Shown one piece after another: positions 40,487 to 49,966 of a DNA stretch of 64,000 nt. Where the stretch lies: NCBI GenBank assembly GCA_023957155.1, contig JAMLHK010000002.1, forward strand, positions 310,001 to 374,000. The letters run 5' to 3'. Each line of letters opens with the position of its first letter. Position 1 is the first letter of the stretch. The notes beneath the pieces were generated by a model. The model saw only the letters and a list, made by a program, of their open reading frames with translations, did no database searches and was not told where the DNA came from. This DNA is from Chitinophagaceae bacterium (lineage in GTDB: Bacteria; Bacteroidota; Bacteroidia; Chitinophagales; Chitinophagaceae). Both the position numbers and the translations under genes were made by a program.

Positions 40487-43400
40487 TTAGAAACTAATAT
40501 TCAGATTGATTCCTATTGACCGTACAGACGGAAGGGCACCGCCCTCTAATCCAATGATATTAGAATCTGAATTGAGAATATTTGATGGGTCTACGTTGGG
40601 CGCATTAGAGCTGATCAGCCATAGATTTCTCCCATATAATGAGATACTTGCACCGGTAGCCCGGAGTGCCTGCGCAACCCCGGAAGGCAGCGCATATCCT
40701 AAGCGAAGCTCCCGCAGGTAAATGTAGCTGGCATCATACAGGTTGGCGGTACTGATACGAATACCATAATTGTTTTTGAAGTGAAACGGAGCGTTTACAT
40801 GAACGGTTTTCCTGGTACCGTCTGCAAGCACACCCGATACATCAACACCTGTTTGTCTTACATTGTTTTCCACGGTTTCTGCAATGGTTCCGGAATACAG
40901 GCCGTACATATTGGTATAGGAGAAGAAGTTACCTCCTTTTTGAAAATCAATCAGTCCGCTTAAGGTGAAGTTTTTATATGTGAAGCTGTTGGTTACGCCT
41001 CCTACAAAATCAGGCTGGGTATTGCCAATCACCTGCCCCGCCGGGGTAGCCACATATAAACCTGCATCGGTAATTACTTTTTCTCCGTTAAGATACGTAT
41101 AGTCGGTACCGGTAAGCACAAATAAAGGTTGTCCTACTATAGCCGTAGTGGCAACCGTATTTCTTCTTCTTTCCGTACCTAATGTATACCGCTTTATGGT
41201 AGGATTATTGGGTATATCCAGGGCCAGTAATTTACTCCTGTCTGCGGCATAGTTAACCACGATATTCCAGCTAAAATCCTTATTCCTTACAGGAGACCCG
41301 CTCAACTGTACTTCTACTCCCCTGTTCCTTGATTTACCCACATTGGCATAGAAATTACTATAGCCCGATGTTAAGGAAACGGAAAGCGGTAAGATCAGGT
41401 CCTGGGTTACCCGGCTGTAATAGGTGAAATCCAATCCCAGCCTGTTATTGAACAACTTCAGTTCTAACCCGGCTTCTACTTCTTTACTGATCTCCGGTCG
41501 TAAAGCACTGTTACCTAAAATCGGGTTTCTGAGGATATAGGAATTACCTGTTCCAAATAATACCGGCGCATTATAAGCTACATAAGTGCGGTATGGATCC
41601 GTATCGTTACCGATCATGGCTACACTTGTACGGACTTTACCAAAGTTCAGCCAGCTCAGGGAAGGCAGCCATTTGGAAAAAATAACGGATAGTGAAGTAG
41701 CGGGATAAAAATACGATTTGCTCACGGTAGAAGACCAGTCATTCCTTGCCGAAACATCCAGGAACACCACGTCATTATATCCCAGGGTTGCATTCCCGAA
41801 TACCGAGTTAATTCTCTTTCGATACAGGTTTTCTGAAATGCCTAATCTCCCGATATTATTGGTGAGCGTATACAGATCCGGTACAATCAGCCCGGCGTAG
41901 CTTCCGGTATTGATACCATAGTCCTGTTGCATGATATTACCCCCGGCGGAAGCATCTAAGTGAAATGTAGAGCTTAAATCTTTGTTGACAGAAGCGATTA
42001 ACTGATAATTTAACTCCTGGTGGTCAATGTTGGTACGGGCATAAGACCCGGTAGTATAATCCCTGGCTACCCTTTCTTCCTGCAGGGTCGTGTACTTATC
42101 CATGAACACTTTAGCAGAAATATTTACCCAGTCAACCGGCTTATAGTCAAAGCCTGTTAACCCGTATAACCGCTTACGGATATCCGTAGGATAATCTTTA
42201 TATTGATGCCAGTACGGAGTGGTGGCAAACAATGGGGTTGGGTTAGTGGGTGAAGTACGGTTCCAGCTTACCTGGGAACCATCCGCAAACTCATAAAATG
42301 CCAGCTTATCCATTTCTAACTGGCGCTGTCCATATAAAGTAAATATCTGGGTGGGGTTATATCCGGAGAAACCGGTACCCGGCCTTGCTCTTGCATAGTT
42401 TTCAGAGTAGTTGGCGCTGGCAACCACATTTATTTTACTGCCTAAACGATGATTACCGTTAAAGCCGATATTGTTCCTTTTCAATAATGAATTGGGTAAT
42501 ATAAAATTCTGGTTCATGTTGCTGTAAGCTAATCTGAAAGCTCCCTTTTCACTGCTTCCGCCTACGGCAATGCTATTCGTTAAGGTTGTTCCGGTTTCAT
42601 AAAAATCCCGGATATTGTTGGGCTGAGGCGCCCAGGGGGTTGTTACACCGAAATACGGGTTACCCTTATTTTCATCAAATGAATAATAGGGTCTTACCAA
42701 AATACCGGTCAGCTCGGGTCCCCAGGATTCATCCACACCATATTGGGGTAACAGATCGTATCCTCCTTTAACCGGGTCACTAAAAGTAGGAGGATTTTTA
42801 AATAATGCCGGGTTACTGCTCTGCCATAATGTATCGAAACCGCTGGCAACAAAATTCACATTGCTTGTGTTTGCACCGCCACCACCATACCTGTTCTGGA
42901 ATTTGGGCAGGTAATAAACATTATCCATCTGGGCATTCAGGTTGTATGTAACGCCTATTCCTCCTTTCTTGCTGCTTCCTTTTTTAGTAGTGATTAGCAC
43001 CACACCGTTTGATCCGCGGCTTCCGTAAAGCGTAGTTGCTGCGGCTCCTTTTAATACACTGATCTGCTCAATATCGTCAGGGTTTACATCCTGGATGGGA
43101 CTGCCATAGTCAAATCCTCCTCCGCCTATTTGCTGGTTATAGGAAGGGTTCATGGTATTTCCGAGGAACACCCCGTCTACCACAAACAACGCATTGTTGT
43201 TACCCGTGATGGATTTATTACCACGAACGATCACTTTGGTTGCACCACCCATCGAACCGGTATTGGTGTTGATCTGAACGCCCGCGAGTTTACCTTGTAG
43301 CGCATTAACAAAATTAGGTTCCTTGGCCGTCTGCACTGCATCGCCTTTTACTTCCTGCACCGCATATCCTATGGCATTCGTTTTTTTGGAAATACCTAAT

Positions 43401-43825
43401 GCGGTTACCGTAACGCCGGCTAACTGTTCTGAAGATTCAGAGAGTACGATAGTGTAAAACCGGCTCCCATCGCTGATATATATCGTGGTATCGTTATAAC
43501 CGATACTGGATATATGAGCTCTTACAGGTTTGGTAAAAGGAAAAGAAAACTCTCCTTCCGCGTTGGAAACATAGGATTTTCCCCCGCCTAAAGAAATAGA
43601 GGCATTGGGGACAGGAGCATTATCTCTACCGATAATTTTACCCTTTACCAGATTATCCTGCCAGGGCATCCCCATGTTAAAGTTCAGGGAGTACTCCTTA
43701 CTGTCGGTGACAGCGAGTAATGCATTCGCAGTCAATTTGCCGCTTTCATGTCCATATATTTTTAGGGCACTTATGACCATAAAAATACACATGCTGTTTT
43801 TTAGAATTTTTAACGTGTGTTTCAT
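40487..43825 (-). CDS. SusC/RagA family TonB-dependent outer-membrane receptor
   Basis: This 1112-residue protein has an N-terminal export segment (NSMCIFMVISALKIYG), a carboxypeptidase-D-like domain (VKGKIIGRDNAPVPNASISL), the SusC plug marks LFVVDGVFLGNTMNPS and LKGAAATTLYGSRGSNGVV, LITTKKGSSKKGG, and a C-terminal barrel ending SVRSIGINLNISF. It imports a polysaccharide fragment using TonB energy with its SusD_2 partner. The GH28 genes are directly upstream on the same strand, so the two-gene import pair sits at the end of the degradation genes. A 231-bp spacer before it may hold its own promoter. Confidence 0.95.
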   Translation of the reverse strand: MKHTLKILKNSMCIFMVISALKIYGHESGKLTANALLAVTDSKEYSLNFNMGMPWQDNLVKGKIIGRDNAPVPNASISLGGGKSYVSNAEGEFSFPFTKPVRAHISSIGYNDTTIYISDGSRFYTIVLSESSEQLAGVTVTALGISKKTNAIGYAVQEVKGDAVQTAKEPNFVNALQGKLAGVQINTNTGSMGGATKVIVRGNKSITGNNNALFVVDGVFLGNTMNPSYNQQIGGGGFDYGSPIQDVNPDDIEQISVLKGAAATTLYGSRGSNGVVLITTKKGSSKKGGIGVTYNLNAQMDNVYYLPKFQNRYGGGGANTSNVNFVASGFDTLWQSSNPALFKNPPTFSDPVKGGYDLLPQYGVDESWGPELTGILVRPYYSFDENKGNPYFGVTTPWAPQPNNIRDFYETGTTLTNSIAVGGSSEKGAFRLAYSNMNQNFILPNSLLKRNNIGFNGNHRLGSKINVVASANYSENYARARPGTGFSGYNPTQIFTLYGQRQLEMDKLAFYEFADGSQVSWNRTSPTNPTPLFATTPYWHQYKDYPTDIRKRLYGLTGFDYKPVDWVNISAKVFMDKYTTLQEERVARDYTTGSYARTNIDHQELNYQLIASVNKDLSSTFHLDASAGGNIMQQDYGINTGSYAGLIVPDLYTLTNNIGRLGISENLYRKRINSVFGNATLGYNDVVFLDVSARNDWSSTVSKSYFYPATSLSVIFSKWLPSLSWLNFGKVRTSVAMIGNDTDPYRTYVAYNAPVLFGTGNSYILRNPILGNSALRPEISKEVEAGLELKLFNNRLGLDFTYYSRVTQDLILPLSVSLTSGYSNFYANVGKSRNRGVEVQLSGSPVRNKDFSWNIVVNYAADRSKLLALDIPNNPTIKRYTLGTERRRNTVATTAIVGQPLFVLTGTDYTYLNGEKVITDAGLYVATPAGQVIGNTQPDFVGGVTNSFTYKNFTLSGLIDFQKGGNFFSYTNMYGLYSGTIAETVENNVRQTGVDVSGVLADGTRKTVHVNAPFHFKNNYGIRISTANLYDASYIYLRELRLGYALPSGVAQALRATGASISLYGRNLWLISSNAPNVDPSNILNSDSNIIGLEGGALPSVRSIGINLNISF

Positions 43826-44056
43826 GTAAAAATTATTGCAGTTAAGAAATGAAGGTTACCAGTGTCTTTTAAAGTTAACATTATTATCATTTACGTTCGG
43901 ACGAATTATTTAAAAGAATTTCTTTCTCTTTCCTTCAGGATTGGGGTATCTCTGCAACTTTCTCTAAGTGTAGGATAATATTGAATTTAAGAAAAAATAG
44001 TTCCTGTTACATAAACTCCGGGGTCAAAAACTTTCCGTAATATAACCCATTGGCGA

Positions 44057-45547
44057 TTATTTTTTTCGCTTCGTTGTATTATTTAATATAATCTGATTCT
44101 TCTTCTTGCTTTCGGGCTCGGAGATATTGATATTTTTAAGTTCTATGTCTTTTGCATCGTCTATTACGATCGCCGGGCGATAGTCGCTGTCTTTAACTTT
44201 TAATACCACGTTATCAAAAGTGATATTGTCCGCATGTCTCACATAAAATCCCCATGCGGGTAATTCCTTAAACTGGGAAAATTCAGGATAAGCATGGTGC
44301 ATCTCCGGGATACTTTCCAGCTCCTCCTTTGAGGTTCCGCGCTTTGCATAGTGCGGGTTACTTCCCCCGGGATAAACAATTTCTATGTTACTGAGGGTAA
44401 TGTCTTTTATTCGCCAGTTGGGAAGTCCTACAATAGCGGACGGCGAAATATTACGGGGCAGGTCTTCAACAGGACCTTCATAGCGGTAACCCGAGTCCGG
44501 CTTGGATAGCGGTATTTCTGCATAAACATTCTTTATGGTCACATTGTTTAATGAAGATGTTTTATCGCCGCTCCACCTGTCTCCCATGCGTATATAGATG
44601 GCATTGGCGGTATTGTATGATTTAACACCGTCTATCAGGATATTTTCCGCAACACCTCCGTCTACTGACTGTATGGTTATGGCAGAGCGGTAGGTATCTA
44701 TTACTTTAAGGTTGGTTACGGTGATGTTACGAAAACCGCCACGGTTTACGGTACCGAATTTTAAGCCGCTGGCACTGGAACGTACCGTACAATTGTCAAC
44801 AACCACATTCTGACAAATCTTGGAAGGATCATGTGATTTAAAACAAATGGCATCATCGGAGGCGTCTATGTATGAGTTCTTAATTACTACCCGGTCACAA
44901 TCTACAATATCTATCCCGTCATTGTTCCAATAGGCCTTGCTGTCTATATGGATACGGTCTATCAGCACATCGGTACACTGGTCTATAACAAAATTCCAGC
45001 TGCCCGGATCTTTTTGAGTTATGCCGGTAACGTTTACTTTTTCACATTCCCTGAAATATATGGTGTTGGGACGGATGGTGGCATCCGGGCGATCTAAGCT
45101 CAACGCATCAACAACAATGCCTTTATGTATATGATCTACCATATTGGTTGCTGCAGCAAAGCCGTTGGCGTTAATGGTACCTTCCCCGGTAATACCGATG
45201 TTTTCCTGCTTTAAGGAAAAGACTAATGAGGTCCACCCGATGTATCCATCCCTGACATAATCAAACGGGTTCGGCGAGCCTTTCAGTTCTGCTTTATTTT
45301 CTAAGTGAAGCGTAACATTCGATTTAATATAAACAGATCCTGTTACATATATTCCGGGGGCAAAGACCAAACGACCGCCGCCATTTTCGGAAATATAATC
45401 AATGGCGCCCTGGATGATCGTGGTGTTAAGAGTGACACCGTCATTTTTAGCTCCAAAATTCAAAACAGGATAATCTTTGGCCGATGCAGTCATTCCCGCA
45501 CACCATATCCATATCATTACCCATAATGCTTTCTGATATTTTATCAT
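44057..45547 (-). CDS. GH28-like (polygalacturonase fold) exported protein
   Basis: This 496-residue protein has a signal peptide (LWVMIWIWCAGMTASAK) and the right-handed beta-helix of family GH28. The start NFGAKNDGVTLNTTIIQGAID and the first catalytic block NNDGIDIVDCDRVVIKNSY, then ASDDAICFKSHDPSK, keep the Asp residues of the family. The GHG and RIK blocks are not found: the aligned segments read SASGLKFGTVNRGGF and YRSAITIQSVDGG, so substrate binding must differ from normal polygalacturonase. It closely resembles the protein at 46342-47853, with a short relative between. With the rhamnosidase genes it points to action on rhamnogalacturonan. The lack of a lipobox suggests periplasmic location. 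Confidence 0.87.
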   Translation of the reverse strand: MIKYQKALWVMIWIWCAGMTASAKDYPVLNFGAKNDGVTLNTTIIQGAIDYISENGGGRLVFAPGIYVTGSVYIKSNVTLHLENKAELKGSPNPFDYVRDGYIGWTSLVFSLKQENIGITGEGTINANGFAAATNMVDHIHKGIVVDALSLDRPDATIRPNTIYFRECEKVNVTGITQKDPGSWNFVIDQCTDVLIDRIHIDSKAYWNNDGIDIVDCDRVVIKNSYIDASDDAICFKSHDPSKICQNVVVDNCTVRSSASGLKFGTVNRGGFRNITVTNLKVIDTYRSAITIQSVDGGVAENILIDGVKSYNTANAIYIRMGDRWSGDKTSSLNNVTIKNVYAEIPLSKPDSGYRYEGPVEDLPRNISPSAIVGLPNWRIKDITLSNIEIVYPGGSNPHYAKRGTSKEELESIPEMHHAYPEFSQFKELPAWGFYVRHADNITFDNVVLKVKDSDYRPAIVIDDAKDIELKNINISEPESKKKNQIILNNTTKRKK

Positions 45548-45588
45548 TATACGATTATTTAGATATTCCTGTAAACAATATATTTCCC

Positions 45589-46323
45589 TTAAAGCGTAAC
45601 CCCTTTGTTTGTGATTGCATTTTGAATGGTAACAAACTGGTTATTCTGATTGATGAACGGTTCTTTCTTTACTTCAACAAACAGATCCTTTAAGTTAACC
45701 CATTTACATCCTTTCGCAACAATTCCTGTGGAAGAGGGAATATTTCTTCCATTAATATCGAGCGCTTCCAGGTTAACCGTTTTACATTCCGTTAGCGTTA
45801 ATGCATTGTATGGTCCGTTCCATAGATGCAGCCCGTTGAGAGATACATTCATGCAATTGGTAAATGATATTAAACCGGGTTCGCTATTTTTCTTTATATA
45901 GCCGGCGTTTAAGAGGTCGTTCATATTTTTTATCAGTGTATTGCCGCTTCCTTCTATTACTCCCTTGCCATAGATCCCTATATTCGATTGCCCGTTGGCT
46001 TCGATGATGGCCCTGGCGCCCTGGGTGCTGCTGTTATAATCATACGGTGATGAAGCGCCTACTAAAACAGCGCCTTCCTCTAATCGTATCTTAACATTAG
46101 ATTTCAGATGAATGGTACCCGTTAAATATCTGCCCACATAAAAAACAAGTGTTCCGCCCCGGTGTTCGCTGATATAGTCAATAGCTTTCTGGATGGAGCC
46201 GGTATTATTGGTGATTCCATCAGATTTTATTCCAAAAAAGGAAGCCGTATATTCATTGGCGCTTACATTCAGGCTTACAAATACGGAGAGTAAGAACAGC
46301 TGATACTTTTTCATTGATTTCAA
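45589..46323 (-). CDS. Short beta-helix protein related to the GH28 pair
   Basis: This 244-residue protein starts at MKSMKKYQLF or MKKYQLF (46314), with a signal peptide ending VSAN. It has the same N-terminal repeat pattern as its neighbours (SFFGIKSDGITNNTGSIQKA, LTGTIHLKSNVKIRLEEG, GIYGKGVIEGSGNTLIKN), but ends where the catalytic blocks would begin: the later NNDG and DD motifs are missing. It could be a lectin-like binding subunit, or an ancient truncation. The frame is clean with no sign of recent damage. It lies between the two full GH28-like genes, 41 bp upstream of one and 18 bp downstream of the other. Confidence 0.78.
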   Translation of the reverse strand: MKSMKKYQLFLLSVFVSLNVSANEYTASFFGIKSDGITNNTGSIQKAIDYISEHRGGTLVFYVGRYLTGTIHLKSNVKIRLEEGAVLVGASSPYDYNSSTQGARAIIEANGQSNIGIYGKGVIEGSGNTLIKNMNDLLNAGYIKKNSEPGLISFTNCMNVSLNGLHLWNGPYNALTLTECKTVNLEALDINGRNIPSSTGIVAKGCKWVNLKDLFVEVKKEPFINQNNQFVTIQNAITNKGVTL

Positions 46324-46341
46324 TTTTAAATGTTTTATAAA

Positions 46342-47853
46342 TTATTTTTTCCGCTGGGTTACATTATTCAGGATGGTTTGCTTTTTATTTTTTTGACCGG
46401 GTTCAGAGAAATTAAGGTTTTGTAACTTTAACTCCTTTGCATCATCAATTACGATAGCGGGGCGGTAATCGCTTTCTTTGGCTTTTAATACCACGTTATC
46501 AAAAGTGATGTTGTCTGCATGTCTCACGTAAAAGCCCCAGGCGGGCAGTTCTTTAAACTGGGAAAACTCAGGATAAGCATAGGGCATCTCCGGAATACTT
46601 TCCAGCTCTTCTTTTGATGTGCCACGCTTTGCATAGAAAGGATTTCCGGCTCCCGGGTAAACGATCTCGATGTTACTTAACGTTACATTTTCAATTCTCC
46701 AGTCCGGGAGACCAATAATGGCTGACGGCGAAATATTCCGGGGAAGATCTTCCACAGGCCCTTCATACGAATACCCTGAGTCGGCCTTGGAAAAAGGCAC
46801 TTCGGCATATACGTTCTTAATGGTTACATTTTTCAATACCGATACTTCACCGCTATTTAATTTATTTAAACGGTCTCCGATCCGCAGGAAAATAACATTG
46901 CCGGTATTGTATGATTTAACACCGTCTATCAGGATATTATCAATAATACCGCCATCAACAGACTGCAGTGCAATAGCCGATCTGTACGTATCAAATATTT
47001 TGAGATTGGTAATTTTAAAATTCCTGAATCCGCCCCGGCTAACTGTTCCAAACTTCAGCCCGTTAGCGCTTGAACGACCGGAACAATTGTCAACGATAAC
47101 GTTCTGGCAGATTTTAGTAGCATCGTGCGATTTAAAACAAATAATATCATCGGCGGCATCGAAGTAAGAATTTTTGATCACCACCCCGTCACAGTCTACG
47201 ATATCTATCCCGTCATTATTCCAGTACGATTTGCTGTCTACTTTAATGCTGTCTACATATACATCCTTACACTGATCGTATACCTGGTTCCAGTTAGCCG
47301 GGTCTTTAAGCGTGATACCGGTAATTTTAACCTGGTTACATTCCCTGAAATAAATATTAACCGGGCGATTATCTTCTTTTGCACGGTCATAACTCAATGC
47401 ATCTATTATAAAACCTTTCTGGGCATAATCCAACATGCTGAGCGCTGTACTAAAGCCCATGCCATTGATCATGCCCTCCCCTGTAATGCCTATATTATCC
47501 TGCTTCAGGGCGAAGATCATAGACATCCAGCCGATATACTTATCTTTTACAAAATCAAACCCGTTTCCCGAACTGCGTAATTCCGCTCCCTTTTTGAGGT
47601 GAAGCGTAACATTGGATTTAAGATATACAGATCCCGTGATATATACGCCCGGTTCAAAAACCAATCGTCCCCCACCATTTTCCGTAATATAGTCAATGGC
47701 TCCCTGGATGATTGCGCTATTAAGCGTGATACCGTCATTTTTTGCACCAAAATCCAAAACGTTATAGTCTTTGGAGAACACATTTGAACTGAAGACAAAC
47801 AATAGGGCAAAAGGTAAAAGCAGCTTTCTTATTTTTTTCATTTTTGCAATCAT
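46342..47853 (-). CDS. GH28-like (polygalacturonase fold) exported protein
   Basis: This 503-residue protein starts with a signal peptide (KKIRKLLLPFALLFVFSSNVF) and reads almost like the protein at 44057-45547 for the rest. NFKITNLKIFDTYRSAIALQ, NNDGIDIVDCDGVVIKNSYF and ADDIICFKSHDATK are the aligned blocks, and the GHG block reads SANGLKFGTVSRGGF, again without the His. The C-terminal halves of the two genes are about 85% identical by eye in DNA, so a fairly recent tandem copy or gene conversion is likely. It should work in the same pathway as its twin, perhaps on a different linkage. Confidence 0.87.
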   Translation of the reverse strand: MIAKMKKIRKLLLPFALLFVFSSNVFSKDYNVLDFGAKNDGITLNSAIIQGAIDYITENGGGRLVFEPGVYITGSVYLKSNVTLHLKKGAELRSSGNGFDFVKDKYIGWMSMIFALKQDNIGITGEGMINGMGFSTALSMLDYAQKGFIIDALSYDRAKEDNRPVNIYFRECNQVKITGITLKDPANWNQVYDQCKDVYVDSIKVDSKSYWNNDGIDIVDCDGVVIKNSYFDAADDIICFKSHDATKICQNVIVDNCSGRSSANGLKFGTVSRGGFRNFKITNLKIFDTYRSAIALQSVDGGIIDNILIDGVKSYNTGNVIFLRIGDRLNKLNSGEVSVLKNVTIKNVYAEVPFSKADSGYSYEGPVEDLPRNISPSAIIGLPDWRIENVTLSNIEIVYPGAGNPFYAKRGTSKEELESIPEMPYAYPEFSQFKELPAWGFYVRHADNITFDNVVLKAKESDYRPAIVIDDAKELKLQNLNFSEPGQKNKKQTILNNVTQRKK

Positions 47854-47950
47854 TGATTTGAATTATAAAATATGTTAGATTTTTTTCCGGTGGTGAAACA
47901 GGTCAGGCAAATAATAGCTTTCATAACGGTTGCTTTTAGTCCGGCAGCAT

Positions 47951-48952
47951 TTAATAAATCCTTGAGATGATGATTATAATGATGCCGGTAACATAACAAC
48001 CAAACATCCCGTATAGCAGGCGATTTGTACCGGCAGGTGCTTTGGCAAATTCTTTCCATATCAACACCCCCCATATCGCAGCGATCATGGCATTCCCCTG
48101 GCCTAAGCCGAAAGATATGGCAAAACCTGCCTGTTCGGTTGAGAGGATGCTCAGCACAAGTCCGGTGCCCCATATCAATCCGCCTAATATACCCATCATG
48201 TGATCCCTGCTTTTGCCTTTCAGATACATATTATAAGTAACCGGATCGCCTGCTACGGGTCTTTTCATCATGATGGTATTGAAAATAATATTGCTGAAGA
48301 GTACGCCCAGAGAAAAACAAACAACAGCGGTATAGGGTCCCAGTTTGCCGGGTTCCGGCGTATGAAAATCTGTCGTCATTGCCCCGCCGATAAAGCGGTA
48401 GAAAAAACCAAATAGTATACCTGCAATTACGGCAAGCATAATGCCTTTTAATGACACGTTATTTTCTTTACGCGAAAGGTTCCGGTAGGCTTTTGCCGAT
48501 AGCAAAATAGCAGTAGCTACTAAGGCCACCCCGATAAAAAGAAAAAGTCCGTTTCCTACGGGGAGAGCAATATAATTGGTCAAAACGCCGAGGATCAGCC
48601 CGATACCTGCTCCAACGGGAAAGGCAACGGACATACCGGCTAAAACCAGGGCAGCTACAAATAAAATATTTCCCAGATTAAAAATAGCGCCGCCTAAGGC
48701 TGCCGAGAGGATATTACTTCCGTCTGCCTGCGCAGAGTCTGCTAAAAAAGACCGTCCTTCACCACCGGTTGATCCCAATGTGAAGGCAAAGAATAATGCG
48801 GCAATAGCAATACCGATTACATAATCCCAATAAAACAGCTCAAATCTCCAGCTCCTGCTTACTAACTTTTGCGTATTGGGCCAGGAACCCCAGCATAGCA
48901 TGGTTACCAGGGATAGCAGTACTGCCAGCGTGTATGTATTAACGATAAACAT
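47951..48952 (-). CDS. DMT-superfamily sugar transporter (GRP/RhaT/ureide-permease type)
   Basis: This 333-residue protein has about ten transmembrane helices and no signal peptide. MLCWGSWPNTQKLVSRSWR at the end of the first helix and FELFYWDYVIGIAI next to it resemble the ureide-permease/GRP branch of the drug/metabolite transporter superfamily, as does AGILFGFFYRFIG and GLGQGNAMIAAIWGVLIWKEF. In Bacteroidota sugar loci, such carriers bring monosaccharides through the inner membrane with protons or sodium. In this locus rhamnose or galacturonate is the likely cargo, which is inference from the enzymes around it. It is co-transcribed with the dehydrogenase genes, 17 bp apart. Confidence 0.87.
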   Translation of the reverse strand: MFIVNTYTLAVLLSLVTMLCWGSWPNTQKLVSRSWRFELFYWDYVIGIAIAALFFAFTLGSTGGEGRSFLADSAQADGSNILSAALGGAIFNLGNILFVAALVLAGMSVAFPVGAGIGLILGVLTNYIALPVGNGLFLFIGVALVATAILLSAKAYRNLSRKENNVSLKGIMLAVIAGILFGFFYRFIGGAMTTDFHTPEPGKLGPYTAVVCFSLGVLFSNIIFNTIMMKRPVAGDPVTYNMYLKGKSRDHMMGILGGLIWGTGLVLSILSTEQAGFAISFGLGQGNAMIAAIWGVLIWKEFAKAPAGTNRLLYGMFGCYVTGIIIIIISRIY

Positions 48953-48969
48953 AAAACCGTTTTATGAAT

Positions 48970-49923
48970 TTATGCAACTCTGTTTTTTAGGGTTTGTCCC
49001 GTAAGTCCACGAATAATTTCCTGTGTTGCCATCTGTTGTAATACGGGAACACTTGCTGCACTATACCATGCCGTATGAGAAGTTAGCAGCGCATTCTCAC
49101 ATTGTATTAACGGGTGATCAGCAGGCAACGGTTCTTTTTCATATACATCCAGCCCGGCTGCACCGATCTTTTTATCCTTCAGTGCCGCGGCTAAAGCTAA
49201 GGTATCAATCAATCCTCCACGGGCTGTATTGACCAGGATGGACGCAGGCTTCATCACTTCTAATGTTTCTTTATTAATGATATGCCGGGTATCTTCATTT
49301 AAGGGAAGGTGCAGGGAAATAATATCAGCCTGCTGCAACAATTGAGCCGGGGTTAGTGAAATTACATTGTCTTGTTTCATCTGCTCCGGACTGACGAACA
49401 GGTCGTAGGCGGCCGTTTTGAACCCGAATGCAGCAGCCCGTTTCAATACTTCCCGTGCAATCCTTCCATAGCCCATCGTTCCGAATATCATTTCCCTGCA
49501 AGGCGGCAGCGCTAAAGGAGGCGTTATCTTCCATATACCGTTCCGTACAAGCCGGTCGGTAGTGGTGAGCTGCCGGGCAAGTGTTAACGCCAGGGCGATG
49601 GAATGATCTGCCACTTCCTGTATACAGTAATCCGGCACATTACAAACCGGGATACCTTTTTCTTTAGCAGACTGCAGGTCAACATTATCTACACCTATTC
49701 CATAGCGAACAATGATTTTACAATTTCCGAGCTTTTCAATTACCTTCTTTGTTACCGGCGCCCATTGTACTAATAGTGCATCGGCTGTTTCGGATAAGCT
49801 CAATACCTCGTCCTCATTTTTGCATTGCCCGGTAATCACATCATATCCCAATTTCTCCAGGGCGGTTCTCTCGTAATCAATATCCGCGAAACCATAATCC
49901 GTGATCACTACTCGTTTGCTCAT
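48970..49923 (-). CDS. D-isomer-specific 2-hydroxyacid dehydrogenase (CtBP-like)
   Basis: This 317-residue protein has the D-2-hydroxyacid dehydrogenase fold. The Rossmann motif is MIFGTMGYGRIAREVLKRA, where the third Gly of the usual GxGxxG is an Ala. The catalytic trio is visible: Arg in VNTARGGLIDT, Glu in GLDVYEKEPLPA and His in LLTSHTAWYS. The layout agrees with C-terminal binding protein-like dehydrogenases (IVRYGIGVDNVDLQSA, VPDYCIQEVADHSIALAL). It probably reduces a 2-ketoacid or oxidises a 2-hydroxyacid derived from the sugar. It follows the zinc dehydrogenase gene by 43 bp on the same strand. Confidence 0.9.
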   Translation of the reverse strand: MSKRVVITDYGFADIDYERTALEKLGYDVITGQCKNEDEVLSLSETADALLVQWAPVTKKVIEKLGNCKIIVRYGIGVDNVDLQSAKEKGIPVCNVPDYCIQEVADHSIALALTLARQLTTTDRLVRNGIWKITPPLALPPCREMIFGTMGYGRIAREVLKRAAAFGFKTAAYDLFVSPEQMKQDNVISLTPAQLLQQADIISLHLPLNEDTRHIINKETLEVMKPASILVNTARGGLIDTLALAAALKDKKIGAAGLDVYEKEPLPADHPLIQCENALLTSHTAWYSAASVPVLQQMATQEIIRGLTGQTLKNRVA

Positions 49924-49966
49924 GTATTGCTGCTTTATATATTATTTAAAGAATTTTGAAAAGCAT

